From: Paraburkholderia sp. FT54
Lineage (GTDB): Bacteria; Pseudomonadota; Gammaproteobacteria; Burkholderiales; Burkholderiaceae
Direction: 5' to 3'
DNA: 64,000 nt
Assembly (NCBI RefSeq): GCF_031585635.1
Contig: NZ_CP134198.1
Location: 450,024-514,023, forward strand
How positions within the stretch are numbered: the stretch's first letter is position 1; each line of letters opens with the position of its first letter. Under the pieces are notes generated by a model, which was given only the letters and a program-made list of their open reading frames with translations, was not told the DNA's origin and searched no databases. The translations under genes were made by a program, and so were the position numbers. Below, in pieces: positions 1 through 7,933 of the stretch.

Positions 1-996
1 GTGACGCAGTCGCTCCTCTACATCTTCTACGGCTGGGTCTCCGACCAGGTCGGCCGCAAGCCCGTCATCGCGACCGGCCTCGTGATCTTCGCGATCGGCA
101 GCTTCGTCGCCGCAGGCGCGCACGACATGGTATGGATCATCGTGGGCCGCGTCATACAGGGCATGGGCGCGGTGTCGTCGGCCGTGCTCGCGCTCATCGC
201 CGACCTGACCGCCGAGGAGCACCGTACCAGGGCGATGGCGATGGTGGGCGGCTCGATCGGCATGTCCTTCGCCGTGGCCATCGTGGGCGCACCGATCGTG
301 TTCCACTTGGTCGGCATGAGCGGCCTCTTTACGCTGGTCGGCGTATTCTCGATCCTCGCGGTGGGCGTGGTGATATGGGTGGTGCCCGACGCACCGCGGC
401 CTGTGCACGTGCGCGCGCCGTTCGCCGAGGTGCTCCACAACGTCGAACTGCTGCGCCTGAACTTCGGTGTGCTCGTGCTCCACGCCACGCAAACGGCGCT
501 CTTTCTCGTCGTGCCGCGACTGCTCGTCGATGCCGGTCTGCCGGTCGCGTCGCACTGGAAGATTTACCTGCCGGTCATGGGTCTCGCATTCGTCATGATG
601 GTTCCCGCCATCATCGCGGCGGAGAAACGGGGCAAGATGAAAGCCGTGATTGTTTCTGCGATCGGTCTTATCCTGATCGGCCAGCTGTTGCTCGGCTCGC
701 TCGCGCATACACTCGTGATCGTGTCAGCTGTCCTCTTCGTGTACTTCCTCAGCTTCAACATTCTGGAAGCGTCGCAGCCCTCGCTCGTCTCGAAGCTCGC
801 GCCGGGCAACCGCAAGGGCGCGGCCACGGGCGTCTACAACACCACGCAGTCGATCGGACTCGCGCTCGGCGGCGTGGTGGGCGGCTGGCTCCTCAAGCAC
901 GACGGCCCAGGCACCGTGTTTTACGCCTGCTCAGGCCTCGTCTTGTGCTGGCTTATAATCGCGGCCGGTATGAAGGCGCCACCGCGCAAGGCCTAG
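1..996 (+). CDS. MFS drug/metabolite transporter, 5'-partial
   Basis: C-terminal 331 residues or so of a major facilitator superfamily inner-membrane transporter. The reading frame is open from the first base, and the first visible segment already contains the loop 2-3 MFS signature (GWVSDQVGRKP), so the first transmembrane helix and the true start lie before the window. About ten hydrophobic helices follow, with a polar central loop near residues 130-150. The GTG at base 1 is therefore probably an internal valine. The general type is a proton-driven DHA1-like exporter; the substrate cannot be read from the sequence. It ends just ahead of the ClC gene on the same strand, with about 90 bp between the stop and the preferred ClC start. 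Confidence 0.85.
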   Translation: MTQSLLYIFYGWVSDQVGRKPVIATGLVIFAIGSFVAAGAHDMVWIIVGRVIQGMGAVSSAVLALIADLTAEEHRTRAMAMVGGSIGMSFAVAIVGAPIVFHLVGMSGLFTLVGVFSILAVGVVIWVVPDAPRPVHVRAPFAEVLHNVELLRLNFGVLVLHATQTALFLVVPRLLVDAGLPVASHWKIYLPVMGLAFVMMVPAIIAAEKRGKMKAVIVSAIGLILIGQLLLGSLAHTLVIVSAVLFVYFLSFNILEASQPSLVSKLAPGNRKGAATGVYNTTQSIGLALGGVVGGWLLKHDGPGTVFYACSGLVLCWLIIAAGMKAPPRKA

Positions 997-1089
997 CTTT
1001 CCGGTGCCCGGCGTAAAATGGCCCCAGCGGCACGAATCGCAAATTTGGTCTCAAGTCTGAACAACGCGACAAAGAAGAGGATACAGATC

Positions 1090-1707
1090 GTGCGCATCGT
1101 CCCGCTGATCGACCGACGAACGCTGCAGCGCGCCCATCGGCTGTGGCTCCATTACGGTGTGTTCTGGCTCGGCGCGATCGCGGTCGGCCTTGTCGCGGTG
1201 CTCTACGCGAAGCTGATCGATTTCGGCTATGCGCTGTTTCTGCGCGTTGCGGCTGAGCACTTCTGGTTACCGCTCGTTGCAGCACCCGTCTTAGGCGCCG
1301 TGACGGTGTGGCTCACGCGGCGTTTCTTCGACGGCGCGGAAGGCAGTGGCATTCCGCAGGTGATCGCCATGCTGCATGGACCTGACACACTGGGTCCGCG
1401 GTTGCTCACGCTGCGCATCCTCGTCGGCAAGATCTTCGTTTCGTTTCTTGCCATTCTCGGCGGCTTTACGATCGGACGTGAAGGGCCGACCATTCACGTC
1501 GGCGCGGCCCTGATGTTCAGCCTGAGGCGTTTCTACCCGCAACGCTTTCGCACAATCCGGCCCGGCGTGCTCGAACGAAGGCTCGCGCTTGCGGGCGCAG
1601 CCGCAGGACTGTCCGCTGCATTCAATGCGCCGCTCGCGGGGGTGGTGTTCGCGATCGAGGAGCTCACGCGCAGCTTCGAGCAGCGCGCGAGCGGTGTCCT
1701 GATCACC
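1090..1707 (+). pseudogene. ClC-type chloride channel gene, 3' end cut off by a transposon
   Basis: N-terminal half of a ClC-family chloride channel or H+/Cl- exchanger of the inner membrane. Visible family motifs are the selectivity-filter segments GSGIP and GREGP and the helix region EELTRSFE. A GTG at 1090 is the preferred start because AAGAGGA lies upstream; an in-frame ATG at 1018 has no ribosome binding site. Family similarity stops after GVLIT near 1707, exactly where the transposon end repeat begins. The frame then runs about 66 bp into transposon DNA to a stop near 1773. Intact relatives are about 430-570 residues, so roughly half is missing, and the distal half is not found beyond the transposon's right end. 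Almost certainly non-functional. Confidence 0.8.
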
Positions 1708-1838
1708 CGTAAAACGAAGGAAAGTTGTCACTGGACTGTGCTCGCGGGGGCAACAGTTTATCCATTGAATTGACAACATTGCTTCGCTAACTGGCGAAGT
1801 AAAGTCGTCACTTCGCGTTAGCGCGAATTAAAATTGTC
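1708..1838. repeat. Left-end transposase-binding-type repeats of the Tn7/Tni-like element
   Basis: Four copies of a 16-bp motif are seen: 1714-1729, 1794-1809 and 1823-1838 in one orientation, and 1771-1786 (GACAACATTGCTTCGC) in the opposite one. The core is GCGAAKTAAARTYGTC with one or a few mismatches per copy. The outermost copy lies within the terminal inverted repeat. Multiple, unevenly spaced sites at one end are typical of Tn7-like and Tn5053-like elements. Confidence 0.75.
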
Positions 1839-1885
1839 AACTCACGTTCATCCTAGACCATGAAATCCTCAGGCAGGTGGTACAC

Positions 1886-2521
1886 ATGGTCGACGTTTTG
1901 CGAAGCTTCGAGCCACTCACACTGCCGCGTCCTCGCGGCGCGCACCGTTATGACGTCTTCAGTCCGAAACTGGGGCGACGTCTGACCCTATACAGGCGGA
2001 GCGCTTTCGAAGCATGGCTGATGCTCGAAGCGGATCCTGCTGCCAAGACATTCTGTGAATGGCCTGGCTTCATGGCTGTCGACGGGCAACGCTGCGTCGT
2101 CGATTTCTGGGCAAGGTCTGACGACCATGAATACCTGGTACTACTATCGGAGACAAGACCCGCGACGGATTGCCCAGGAGGTCGTCTTGACTTCGACCCG
2201 GAAGCCTACGCCGTGCGGCACATTGATGCAGCCGAAAGGGCCGCTGCGCGTGTCTGGACCGGTAACTGGCAGCGCATGCTGCCCGTACTTGTAGCCGCAC
2301 GCGGCCTCGTCAAACCTTCGATGCTGGGGGCGATCGAGCGGTTCGTCGCATCGCCCCAATCGCTGATGATGATAGAGCGTGAATTCTCTACCGGCGATCC
2401 CTCACTCGTCCGGGCGGCCGTTTTCGAGCTGCTGCATCGCGGTCGCATCCGGGCGCTAGAGTTACACACTGAAAGCCTGTCGTTTCTGACGCGCTTTGTT
2501 GCGGCACAGGCCACATCATGA
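1886..2521 (+). CDS. TnsA-like transposon endonuclease subunit (divergent)
   Basis: 211-residue protein placed first in the transposition operon, where TnsA sits in Tn7-like elements. Around residues 35-90 it shows the TnsA N-terminal pattern: a glutamate helix (FEAWLMLEADP), the FCEWP turn, then CVVDFWAR with the conserved aspartate. The usual third element, Glu-Val-Lys or Gln-x-Lys, reads LVLLSE instead, so the catalytic lysine is not apparent. The C-terminal third (ERFVASPQSLMMIEREF through LLHRGRI) fits the helical TnsA C-terminal domain. ATG 1886 is preferred over GTG 1877 because GGTGG lies 5 bp upstream. The stop overlaps the next start (ATGA). TnsA normally cuts the 5' ends of the transposon together with TnsB; whether this one is active is doubtful. 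Confidence 0.62.
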   Translation: MVDVLRSFEPLTLPRPRGAHRYDVFSPKLGRRLTLYRRSAFEAWLMLEADPAAKTFCEWPGFMAVDGQRCVVDFWARSDDHEYLVLLSETRPATDCPGGRLDFDPEAYAVRHIDAAERAAARVWTGNWQRMLPVLVAARGLVKPSMLGAIERFVASPQSLMMIEREFSTGDPSLVRAAVFELLHRGRIRALELHTESLSFLTRFVAAQATS

Positions 2522-4503
2522 GCCGGCGCAGACCCGAATTTCAGACGCTGGATCTCGCCTCATGGCCCACGATCGCATGGACAGAACTCGACGCCACCGC
2601 GGGCAGTCGCGTCCAAAGGCATATCGACGCAATTGAGCGTTATGCCAAAAATGAGCCTGTCGGAAGTATTGAGGCCGCAACTGGAGTCAACCGCAGACAG
2701 CTCTACCGGCTTCTCGACAGGGCGCTCTCGCTGCATGCCGACGGTCGGCTATACGGCTTCCGTGCGCTCGTTGCTCATGCCCGCGTGACGGAATACACAC
2801 GCATGCTGCCCGTTACCTTGCGCGGCGAACGGGGCGGTGCCGTCGGCGCGCTTTCACTGCTGTTTGAGCGGTATCCGAGACTCGCTGCGTGGCTGGTTCT
2901 GCAGATCAGACAGCGCCGCGTGACAGTCAAGCAGATACCTTCCGACGACGGCATCCGGATCCGGCTGCACGGTTTGCGGGCCTTGCACGATAGATTTCTG
3001 CAGGAGTGTCGGCAGCTGGGCCTGACGGCCGCCGATTATCCGTTCAACACCGCCGGGCGCGCGATCCGGTCGCTGTCTTCACGGGTGAAGGCGGAGCTTT
3101 TGCGCGGTTTTGGAACGGTAGCGGCGGCTGCCGGCGCTTCGCATCTGAAGGGACTGCCACGTTCCGACGATGTACCTGCTCCCGCAGCGACACGGCCGTA
3201 TCAGGTTGTCGAATTCGATGGTCACCGGCTCGATGTGCGGCTGAAGGTTGTCGTTCGCGATCCGCTCGGCTTCGAGCATGAGTTTGAAATCGAGCGCGTG
3301 TGGCTGCTGGCGATCATCGACGTATGCACGCGGGTCGTGCTTGGCTATCACCTGGCGCTGACCCGCGAATACAGTCGTTACGATGTGATCAAAACGATCG
3401 AGAACGCGCTCGAACCGCGGCCGGTGCGCGCCTTCACCATACCCGGACTAGCCTGCCAGATGCAGGAGGGTTTCGCGTCACAGCGCATGCCCGAGCTTGC
3501 CTACGTCACTTGGGAGTGCATCCGACTCGACAATGCGAAGGCGAATCTCGCCGGAGAAACGCTGTCTGCACTCTGCGAGTTCGTTGGCTGCATCGTCAGT
3601 GCAGGACCGAAGCACAGTCCGGACGAGCGCCCGTATATCGAGCGCTTCTTTGGCACAATCGCCAGCCGACTGTCCTCACGCCTGCCCGGCTATACGGGCT
3701 CCCATCCTCGTGACCTGCGCCGTGCGCTGGCCGACCCGGAAGGTAATCTCCGCCTGTATGTGTCGATCGATGAGCTGGACGAGTTGATTACTTATTCGAT
3801 TGCAAACTATCACGGCACGCCTCACGGCGGGCTGAATGGCGCAACGCCGCTCGAAGCGATGGAGTTCTTTGTTCGTGGAAGGGGGCAACTGCTGACCTGG
3901 TTGCCCGAAGTGCGCCGACGTACGTTATGCCTGATGCAATCCGCGCGGCACTGCCGTGTGCGCGGCTATCTTGCGCTTGGCGTCCGTCCTCACATTAACC
4001 TGTTCGGCGTGCGCTATACCAACATGGTCCTTGCCAGCAGCGCCCAGTTGATTGGCCAGTCGCTTCGCATCTACATCAACGCTGACGATCTGCGCTGCGT
4101 GCGAGCTTTCCTCGCCGATGGCCGTGAGCTCGGCGTCCTTGACGCGCAGGGTGCCTGGCGTGTGATGCCGCACAACCTGACGTTGCGCAGGGAAATCCTG
4201 AAGGCGAGGAGCAGCGGGAGCTCAGGACATATGTCGGTAGAAAATCCGATTGACGCCTACGTACAGACCAAGGTCGCAGCAGCAGGCAGGTCACGTAGGG
4301 CGGCCTCAGATGCAGCGCGGACGCTGCGCCTTCTCGCAAACGCACCAACGGCCAGAACACCAACAGGCCCGCTAGCACCAGATGCATTTCCAGAAACGCC
4401 GCCAGCGGAAGCAGCGGAGGGGACCGTAGTGGTCGCCGACACAGCACCCGTCGAACCGGTTCGTCCGCGCACGCTTGGTATCGGGACGGGGCAGGTCTTC
4501 TAA
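2518..4503 (+). CDS. tniA: Mu/TniA/TnsB-type DDE transposase
   Basis: 661-residue transposase that would bind the end repeats and carry out strand transfer. Order: an N-terminal helix-turn-helix region (about residues 20-160, including GVNRRQLYRLLDRA), an integrase-core fold from about residue 225, then a beta-rich Mu-C-terminal-like region and a disordered Ala/Pro-rich tail. The acidic triad is visible as D in FDGHRLD (about 230), D in RLDNAKANLA (about 336) and E in RPYIERFFGTI (about 373), with the typical IIDVCTRVVLGYHLA strand between. It starts inside the stop of the TnsA-like gene (ATGA), and tniB follows 38 bp downstream, so the genes are probably translationally coupled. Full length for the family. 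Confidence 0.92.
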   Translation: MSRRRPEFQTLDLASWPTIAWTELDATAGSRVQRHIDAIERYAKNEPVGSIEAATGVNRRQLYRLLDRALSLHADGRLYGFRALVAHARVTEYTRMLPVTLRGERGGAVGALSLLFERYPRLAAWLVLQIRQRRVTVKQIPSDDGIRIRLHGLRALHDRFLQECRQLGLTAADYPFNTAGRAIRSLSSRVKAELLRGFGTVAAAAGASHLKGLPRSDDVPAPAATRPYQVVEFDGHRLDVRLKVVVRDPLGFEHEFEIERVWLLAIIDVCTRVVLGYHLALTREYSRYDVIKTIENALEPRPVRAFTIPGLACQMQEGFASQRMPELAYVTWECIRLDNAKANLAGETLSALCEFVGCIVSAGPKHSPDERPYIERFFGTIASRLSSRLPGYTGSHPRDLRRALADPEGNLRLYVSIDELDELITYSIANYHGTPHGGLNGATPLEAMEFFVRGRGQLLTWLPEVRRRTLCLMQSARHCRVRGYLALGVRPHINLFGVRYTNMVLASSAQLIGQSLRIYINADDLRCVRAFLADGRELGVLDAQGAWRVMPHNLTLRREILKARSSGSSGHMSVENPIDAYVQTKVAAAGRSRRAASDAARTLRLLANAPTARTPTGPLAPDAFPETPPAEAAEGTVVVADTAPVEPVRPRTLGIGTGQVF

Positions 4504-4541
4504 TAGGTGGTTCTGATAGGTTGTACTCACAGGAGGGAGGC

Positions 4542-5519
4542 ATGTCACTCCAGGTCTCGCGTCCAGTCGATCCGTCGCTGCACCCGCTCGTCACCGGCAA
4601 CTACCGGATTGCCACACCGGCTATCGAATCATTCTACGAACTCGTCGTGAGCTGTCTTCGCTACCGTGTGACGGGCGCGCTCATTTACGGTGCTCCGAGG
4701 ATCGGCAAGACGCGTTCGATAGAATACGTGCGCCTGCTGCTTGCCAAGGAATATCCCAAAGTGACGAGCTATCATGCCCGGTGCGAGCACAAGCCGCGGC
4801 ACGCAGAAGGGCCATTCTTTTCAAACCTGCTGGAAGCTGTTGCCGATCATGATCCGAACGCGGGCACCAACCCCGCGAAACGAATGCGACTGTCGTTGCG
4901 CATCCGGGAAGCGGCTGCGCGCGCTGGCAGCGGGACGGTTCTGCTCTTTTGCGATGAGGCGCAACGCTACAACGAAAACGAATATGAGTGGCTGAGGGAT
5001 GTACACGATGCACTCGACCGCCAGCAGATCAAGCTGTTCACGTTCCTCGTTGGTCAGCAGGAGTTGCTCGCCCAGAAGAGCGCGCTGCAGATCGCCGGCA
5101 AGACGCAGATCGTCGCGCGCCTGATGGTCGAAGAACTTGCCTTCCATGGCATCCGCAATGCCGAAGATGTCGCCACGTGTCTGAACGGTTACGACCAGAC
5201 CGCCTATCCCGAGGGCACGCAGTGGAGCTTCACGAGGTTTTACCTGCCACAGGCGTTCGATGCAGGTTATCGACTTGTCAACGATGCGGCCCTACTCTGG
5301 AATGCCTTCGAGGCCGCGCACCACAAGGCGACCCTGGCTGGCCGTCTCGAAATACCTATGGAATCGTTTGCGCGGGCCGTCGAGATCGCGCTCAAGGATA
5401 GCGAACTCAGGGATGCTCCGGGGTATAGTCCGGACGCCTCGTTATGGGCCCACGCTGTGCGGCACTCCGGCTATGTTCAGTCGCGCCATGCAACTGGTCG
5501 CGTGCTTGTCCACGCGTAA
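4542..5519 (+). CDS. tniB: TniB/TnsC-type AAA+ transposition ATPase
   Basis: 325-residue ATPase that links target selection by TniQ to the transposase. Walker A is GAPRIGKT (about residue 50) and Walker B is VLLFCDEAQ (about 130), with the sensor-like FLVGQQELL further on. The ATG at 4542 is chosen because AGGAGGGAGG immediately precedes it; a TTG 21 bp upstream is less likely. The gene lies between tniA and tniQ and its 3' end overlaps tniQ. Its length is normal for TniB/TnsC proteins of minimal elements, which lack the long C-terminal extension of Tn7 TnsC. Confidence 0.9.
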   Translation: MSLQVSRPVDPSLHPLVTGNYRIATPAIESFYELVVSCLRYRVTGALIYGAPRIGKTRSIEYVRLLLAKEYPKVTSYHARCEHKPRHAEGPFFSNLLEAVADHDPNAGTNPAKRMRLSLRIREAAARAGSGTVLLFCDEAQRYNENEYEWLRDVHDALDRQQIKLFTFLVGQQELLAQKSALQIAGKTQIVARLMVEELAFHGIRNAEDVATCLNGYDQTAYPEGTQWSFTRFYLPQAFDAGYRLVNDAALLWNAFEAAHHKATLAGRLEIPMESFARAVEIALKDSELRDAPGYSPDASLWAHAVRHSGYVQSRHATGRVLVHA

Positions 5520-6177
5520 AGAGGCGCCCGCGCTGATTGCCCCGCGCTTCCCGATACTCAGCCTCGATGAGCGACGGCTGACCCCGGCACTGGGCTTCAT
5601 ATTCGATGCGCGGTGGCTGTTGCCGGGCGAGTCGATCGTATCGATCCTGTGGAAGTTCGCGCGTGCGAACGGACTTCCTGGGCACGCGCTGGTGCGGCTG
5701 ATGGGCGCTGACATCGACCCGTACGAAGGCGTTGAGCCAATGCGTGATGCCGTCGATGTGAAGCATCTGAGGCGCACGCTGCTATTGCCCGGCAAGGTAT
5801 TGCACGCTTCACTCCTTGATGCAGGCCAGAGGGGAAGGCATCACCCGGTTTTCCGGTATTGCAGGCAATGCGTATCACTCGGTCATCACAGCGTGACGTA
5901 CCAGATGTTCAGCGAAAACCGTTGTCCCGCTCACCAACGAAAGCTCGAGACGCAATGCCATCGTTGCGAGCGGGAAACACCCTACATCCTCAACGCGAGT
6001 CTTGTGGGCTCGCCGTATCGCTGTGCGCAATGCGGCGAGCTTTACGCGACTCAATCTCCTCCAGCCTTTGCAGCGAAACCAGCGATGCGCAAGGAGCATC
6101 GTATTGCCATCGCGCGACATTTCCACAATCGCATGGCAGGTAGCTTTTGCCTTGGCAAGGTTGAACGCTACCTGTAG
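5473..6177 (+). CDS. tniQ: TniQ family target-selection protein
   Basis: 234-residue TniQ protein, the shortest gene of the element. The N-terminal segment LLPGESIVSILWKFARANG is the classic TniQ opening. Downstream, paired Cys/His motifs (CRQC, CPAH, CHRC, CAQCG, roughly residues 130-200) form the expected zinc-binding region. It overlaps the end of tniB by 47 bp if the ATG at 5473 is used; ATG 5488 is an alternative. Nothing resembling the long C-terminal DNA-binding region of TnsD follows, so site-specific attachment-site recognition is not expected. Confidence 0.85.
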   Translation: MFSRAMQLVACLSTRKEAPALIAPRFPILSLDERRLTPALGFIFDARWLLPGESIVSILWKFARANGLPGHALVRLMGADIDPYEGVEPMRDAVDVKHLRRTLLLPGKVLHASLLDAGQRGRHHPVFRYCRQCVSLGHHSVTYQMFSENRCPAHQRKLETQCHRCERETPYILNASLVGSPYRCAQCGELYATQSPPAFAAKPAMRKEHRIAIARHFHNRMAGSFCLGKVERYL

Positions 6178-6275
6178 CCCGCGGCCTCGTGGCAGGGCGG
6201 CCGCGTCATAGATCAGGAGCTTTCCATTGATCTTCGTCCCGAAACTGTCGTGCGAAATACGCAAAAATGGGTGTT

Positions 6276-6320
6276 GACGACTTTACTTCGTTTTTGGTGA
6301 CGAATTTACTTCGCTCTACG
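6276..6320. repeat. Right-end repeats of the Tn7/Tni-like element
   Basis: Two direct copies of the element's 16-bp site, 6276-6291 (GACGACTTTACTTCGT) and 6299-6314 (GACGAATTTACTTCGC), inverted relative to the main left-end copies. The outer copy extends to 6320 to form the right terminal inverted repeat. The 15 bases 6276-6290 are the exact reverse complement of 1795-1809. Confidence 0.78.
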
Positions 6321-6849
6321 CCCGTCGGCCTGCACCTTGCGAATGGTCGCATGCACGCAACCGTGAGCGTCGTTTCATCGTGCGCACCGTGTCGTCTCGA
6401 AACACTAGAAACAAGGTTAGGCAATCCTGTCCTGCGCGTTGCGGCCGTAGTGAACGATGGCCAAGCGATCGTCGAGATTGGCGGATTCAGTCGGTTCCGA
6501 GATGGGAGCGAGCAGCGTTGCGCTGACAGATGAAGGACTCAACAGTAGTCAGACTGCATTGATTGCAGCCAATCCGGTCAGCGCCGCCGAGTACCCTCGA
6601 TTCTCGACGGGCAATGTTGTGGAGACGCTCGTCGACCCACTCCGGTCAGACAACTTTCTTCAAACCGGTCAGTCAGCCAAATTCAGGTCGCCCATTAAGC
6701 GGCCACTGGCGACCTCACCCAATCGGCCAGTTTCGGTCGCCTATCGACAGCGGCCGAGCGGCCGCTGTCGAACTGGTTTGAGCCGGTCGCCCAGTGGCGT
6801 TAGACATGCTCAGCATTGCTGAAAAACTGCGGAGGCGCTGTGCCTTCGA
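6321..6849. other. Intergenic stretch after the transposon, with repeat-like sequence
   Basis: No convincing gene. The missing ClC half is not here. The segment near 6440-6530 has a short open frame whose IVEIGGFSRF faintly recalls IS110 transposases, but it is too short and degenerate to call. From about 6640 to 6780 the sequence becomes a run of imperfect inverted repeats containing CGGTC/GGTCGC motifs. Confidence 0.5.
6745..6770. repeat. Perfect 11-bp inverted repeat hairpin
   Basis: CGACAGCGGCC and its exact reverse complement are separated by 4 bases, giving a very stable GC hairpin. It lies about 80 bp beyond the 3' end of the leftward SnoaL-like gene (6850-7299), so it could act as its terminator, but there is no T-tract. 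It is embedded in a repeat-like intergenic block. Confidence 0.55.
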
Positions 6850-7299
6850 TCACGCTGCCTTGAGGAGTCCAAGTTGTTGCAGCGCTGTCACGCCGTCGTC
6901 CAGCCCGATTTCTTCGACGATCTTGCCACCATTGAGCCGTAGCACGGTCGTGCCGGTGAAGCGCATTTTCCGTCCGGTCGCGGCCGGCAACGATCCAATG
7001 AGGAAATCGCTGAATGCCGGACCGGTATGTGTGCCTCCCCCCTCCCAACGACCGACCACATAGTCCCCCTCGGCGATGAGATCAGCGGCACCCCAGAAGT
7101 TGAGGTCCGGGAATGCTTCGCGGAAATCGGTCATGAATGCCTTGATGTCATCGCGACCACGACGCGGCTCGTGCAGCGAGTAGTGCAGAAGCATGTCAGG
7201 CGCAGCAAGTTCGTCGACAATGTCGAGGTTGCCGGTCTTGCCCCAGAAATCGGTGAACCAGCGGCCTACGATGGCCTTGTTGTCATCTTCTTTGGACAT
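6850..7299 (-). CDS. SnoaL-like polyketide cyclase / ester cyclase family protein
   Basis: 149-residue protein of the NTF2-like SnoaL fold. Diagnostic stretches are a WFTDFWGKTGNLDIVDELAA helix region, DIKAFMTDFREAFPDL, a central GRWEGGGTHTG strand and FTGTTVLRLNGGKIVEE. Such proteins form small cone-shaped barrels that bind hydrophobic substrates, and many have no known substrate. The ATG at 7299 is chosen because GAGGAAT lies just upstream; the frame extends further 5' without a better signal. It is a single gene with no operon partner, flanked by repeat-like DNA and the transposon. The function cannot be specified beyond the family. Confidence 0.82.
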   Translation of the reverse strand: MSKEDDNKAIVGRWFTDFWGKTGNLDIVDELAAPDMLLHYSLHEPRRGRDDIKAFMTDFREAFPDLNFWGAADLIAEGDYVVGRWEGGGTHTGPAFSDFLIGSLPAATGRKMRFTGTTVLRLNGGKIVEEIGLDDGVTALQQLGLLKAA

Positions 7300-7689
7300 G
7301 GCGAATTCCTCATTGACTGTGGTTGAAACAGAGAAGCAAGATCGCCTCTCTCTGCCTGAACAATATCGAGGCAAACAGTCAACGGCCCCCCGTTTCTTGC
7401 CGTGTTACTCGAAAACCCGCCGCGTAACTGCGGAGCGTCAAGCGGGAGTGGTCAAGGGCGACAAAACCGCCATGCGTTGAGCGTGATTTCCGTTCACAGA
7501 AATTAAATAGCAAGAAACGGAGTGTTTGTATCCAGCGGCTGCCATAGATTGATCATTCAATCCCGCAGTAGCCGAGGTCGGCGCACGACGCAGGACGCGA
7601 TCGAACCTCGCTTATCGCGCACGCGCCCAATACGTCAATCCTCTCATCGGCATCGCGTTCGCCTGTCTTTCATTGAATGGAGTTTAACC
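7300..7689. other. Intergenic, no gene seen
   Basis: Divergent upstream region of the leftward SnoaL-like gene and the small rightward gene at 7690. It has stretches of lower GC (for example around 7490-7525), compatible with promoters, but no motif could be assigned. Confidence 0.4.
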
Positions 7690-7875
7690 ATGCTGCCATT
7701 TCTCTCGCTTCACGCTCTCGCTGCCCAACGCGGTGACGGACTGCGCCCTGAACTTCTAGCTCTATTTGAACGCCATGCCGGATTAGAGACCGGTCTCGCT
7801 GCCATCATCGAACCAGACGAAACAGAGCCCCTTAACCAGGTGGTGGACGTCGTGCCCAAAGAGCCAGTGAAGTAG
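7690..7875 (+). CDS. Small hypothetical protein (61 aa)
   Basis: A short frame starting at an ATG with GGAG upstream and ending at TAG 7873-7875. The product is mildly acidic with an amphipathic middle (LRPELLALFERHAGLETGLAAI) and no signal peptide or membrane helix. It lies on the same strand 58 bp ahead of the AlkB remnant. I do not recognise it; it may itself be a fragment. Confidence 0.4.
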   Translation: MLPFLSLHALAAQRGDGLRPELLALFERHAGLETGLAAIIEPDETEPLNQVVDVVPKEPVK

Positions 7876-7933
7876 TGCGGGGCTGCTGCCAACTACCCGA
7901 AAGGTTTCCTGGAGCCCTTCTACTCTTCTGACG

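Larger units (their letters stand above)
1708..6320. mobile_element. Compact Tn7/Tni-like transposon, TnsA-like + TniA + TniB + TniQ
   Basis: A 4.6-kb element with four co-directional overlapping or closely spaced genes: TnsA-like, DDE transposase, AAA ATPase and TniQ. Both outer ends carry an imperfect 22-bp inverted repeat (1708-1729 and 6299-6320; 17 of 22 positions match by eye), each beginning CGTA on its own strand. Further copies of the same 16-bp core (consensus GCGAAKTAAARTYGTC) lie inside both ends, which is the usual layout of TnsB/TniA binding sites. No passenger gene is visible. No target duplication was found and the interrupted channel gene does not resume, so a deletion or rearrangement followed insertion. 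The exact terminal bases are inferred. Confidence 0.8.

Noticed and set aside
6457..6540. IS110-like fragment
   Set aside because: Only about ten residues (IVEIGGFSRF) recall IS110 transposases; too short to distinguish from chance.
6745..6770. Rho-independent terminator of the SnoaL-like gene
   Set aside because: The hairpin is strong, but there is no T-tract and it lies in a repeat block; recorded as a repeat instead.
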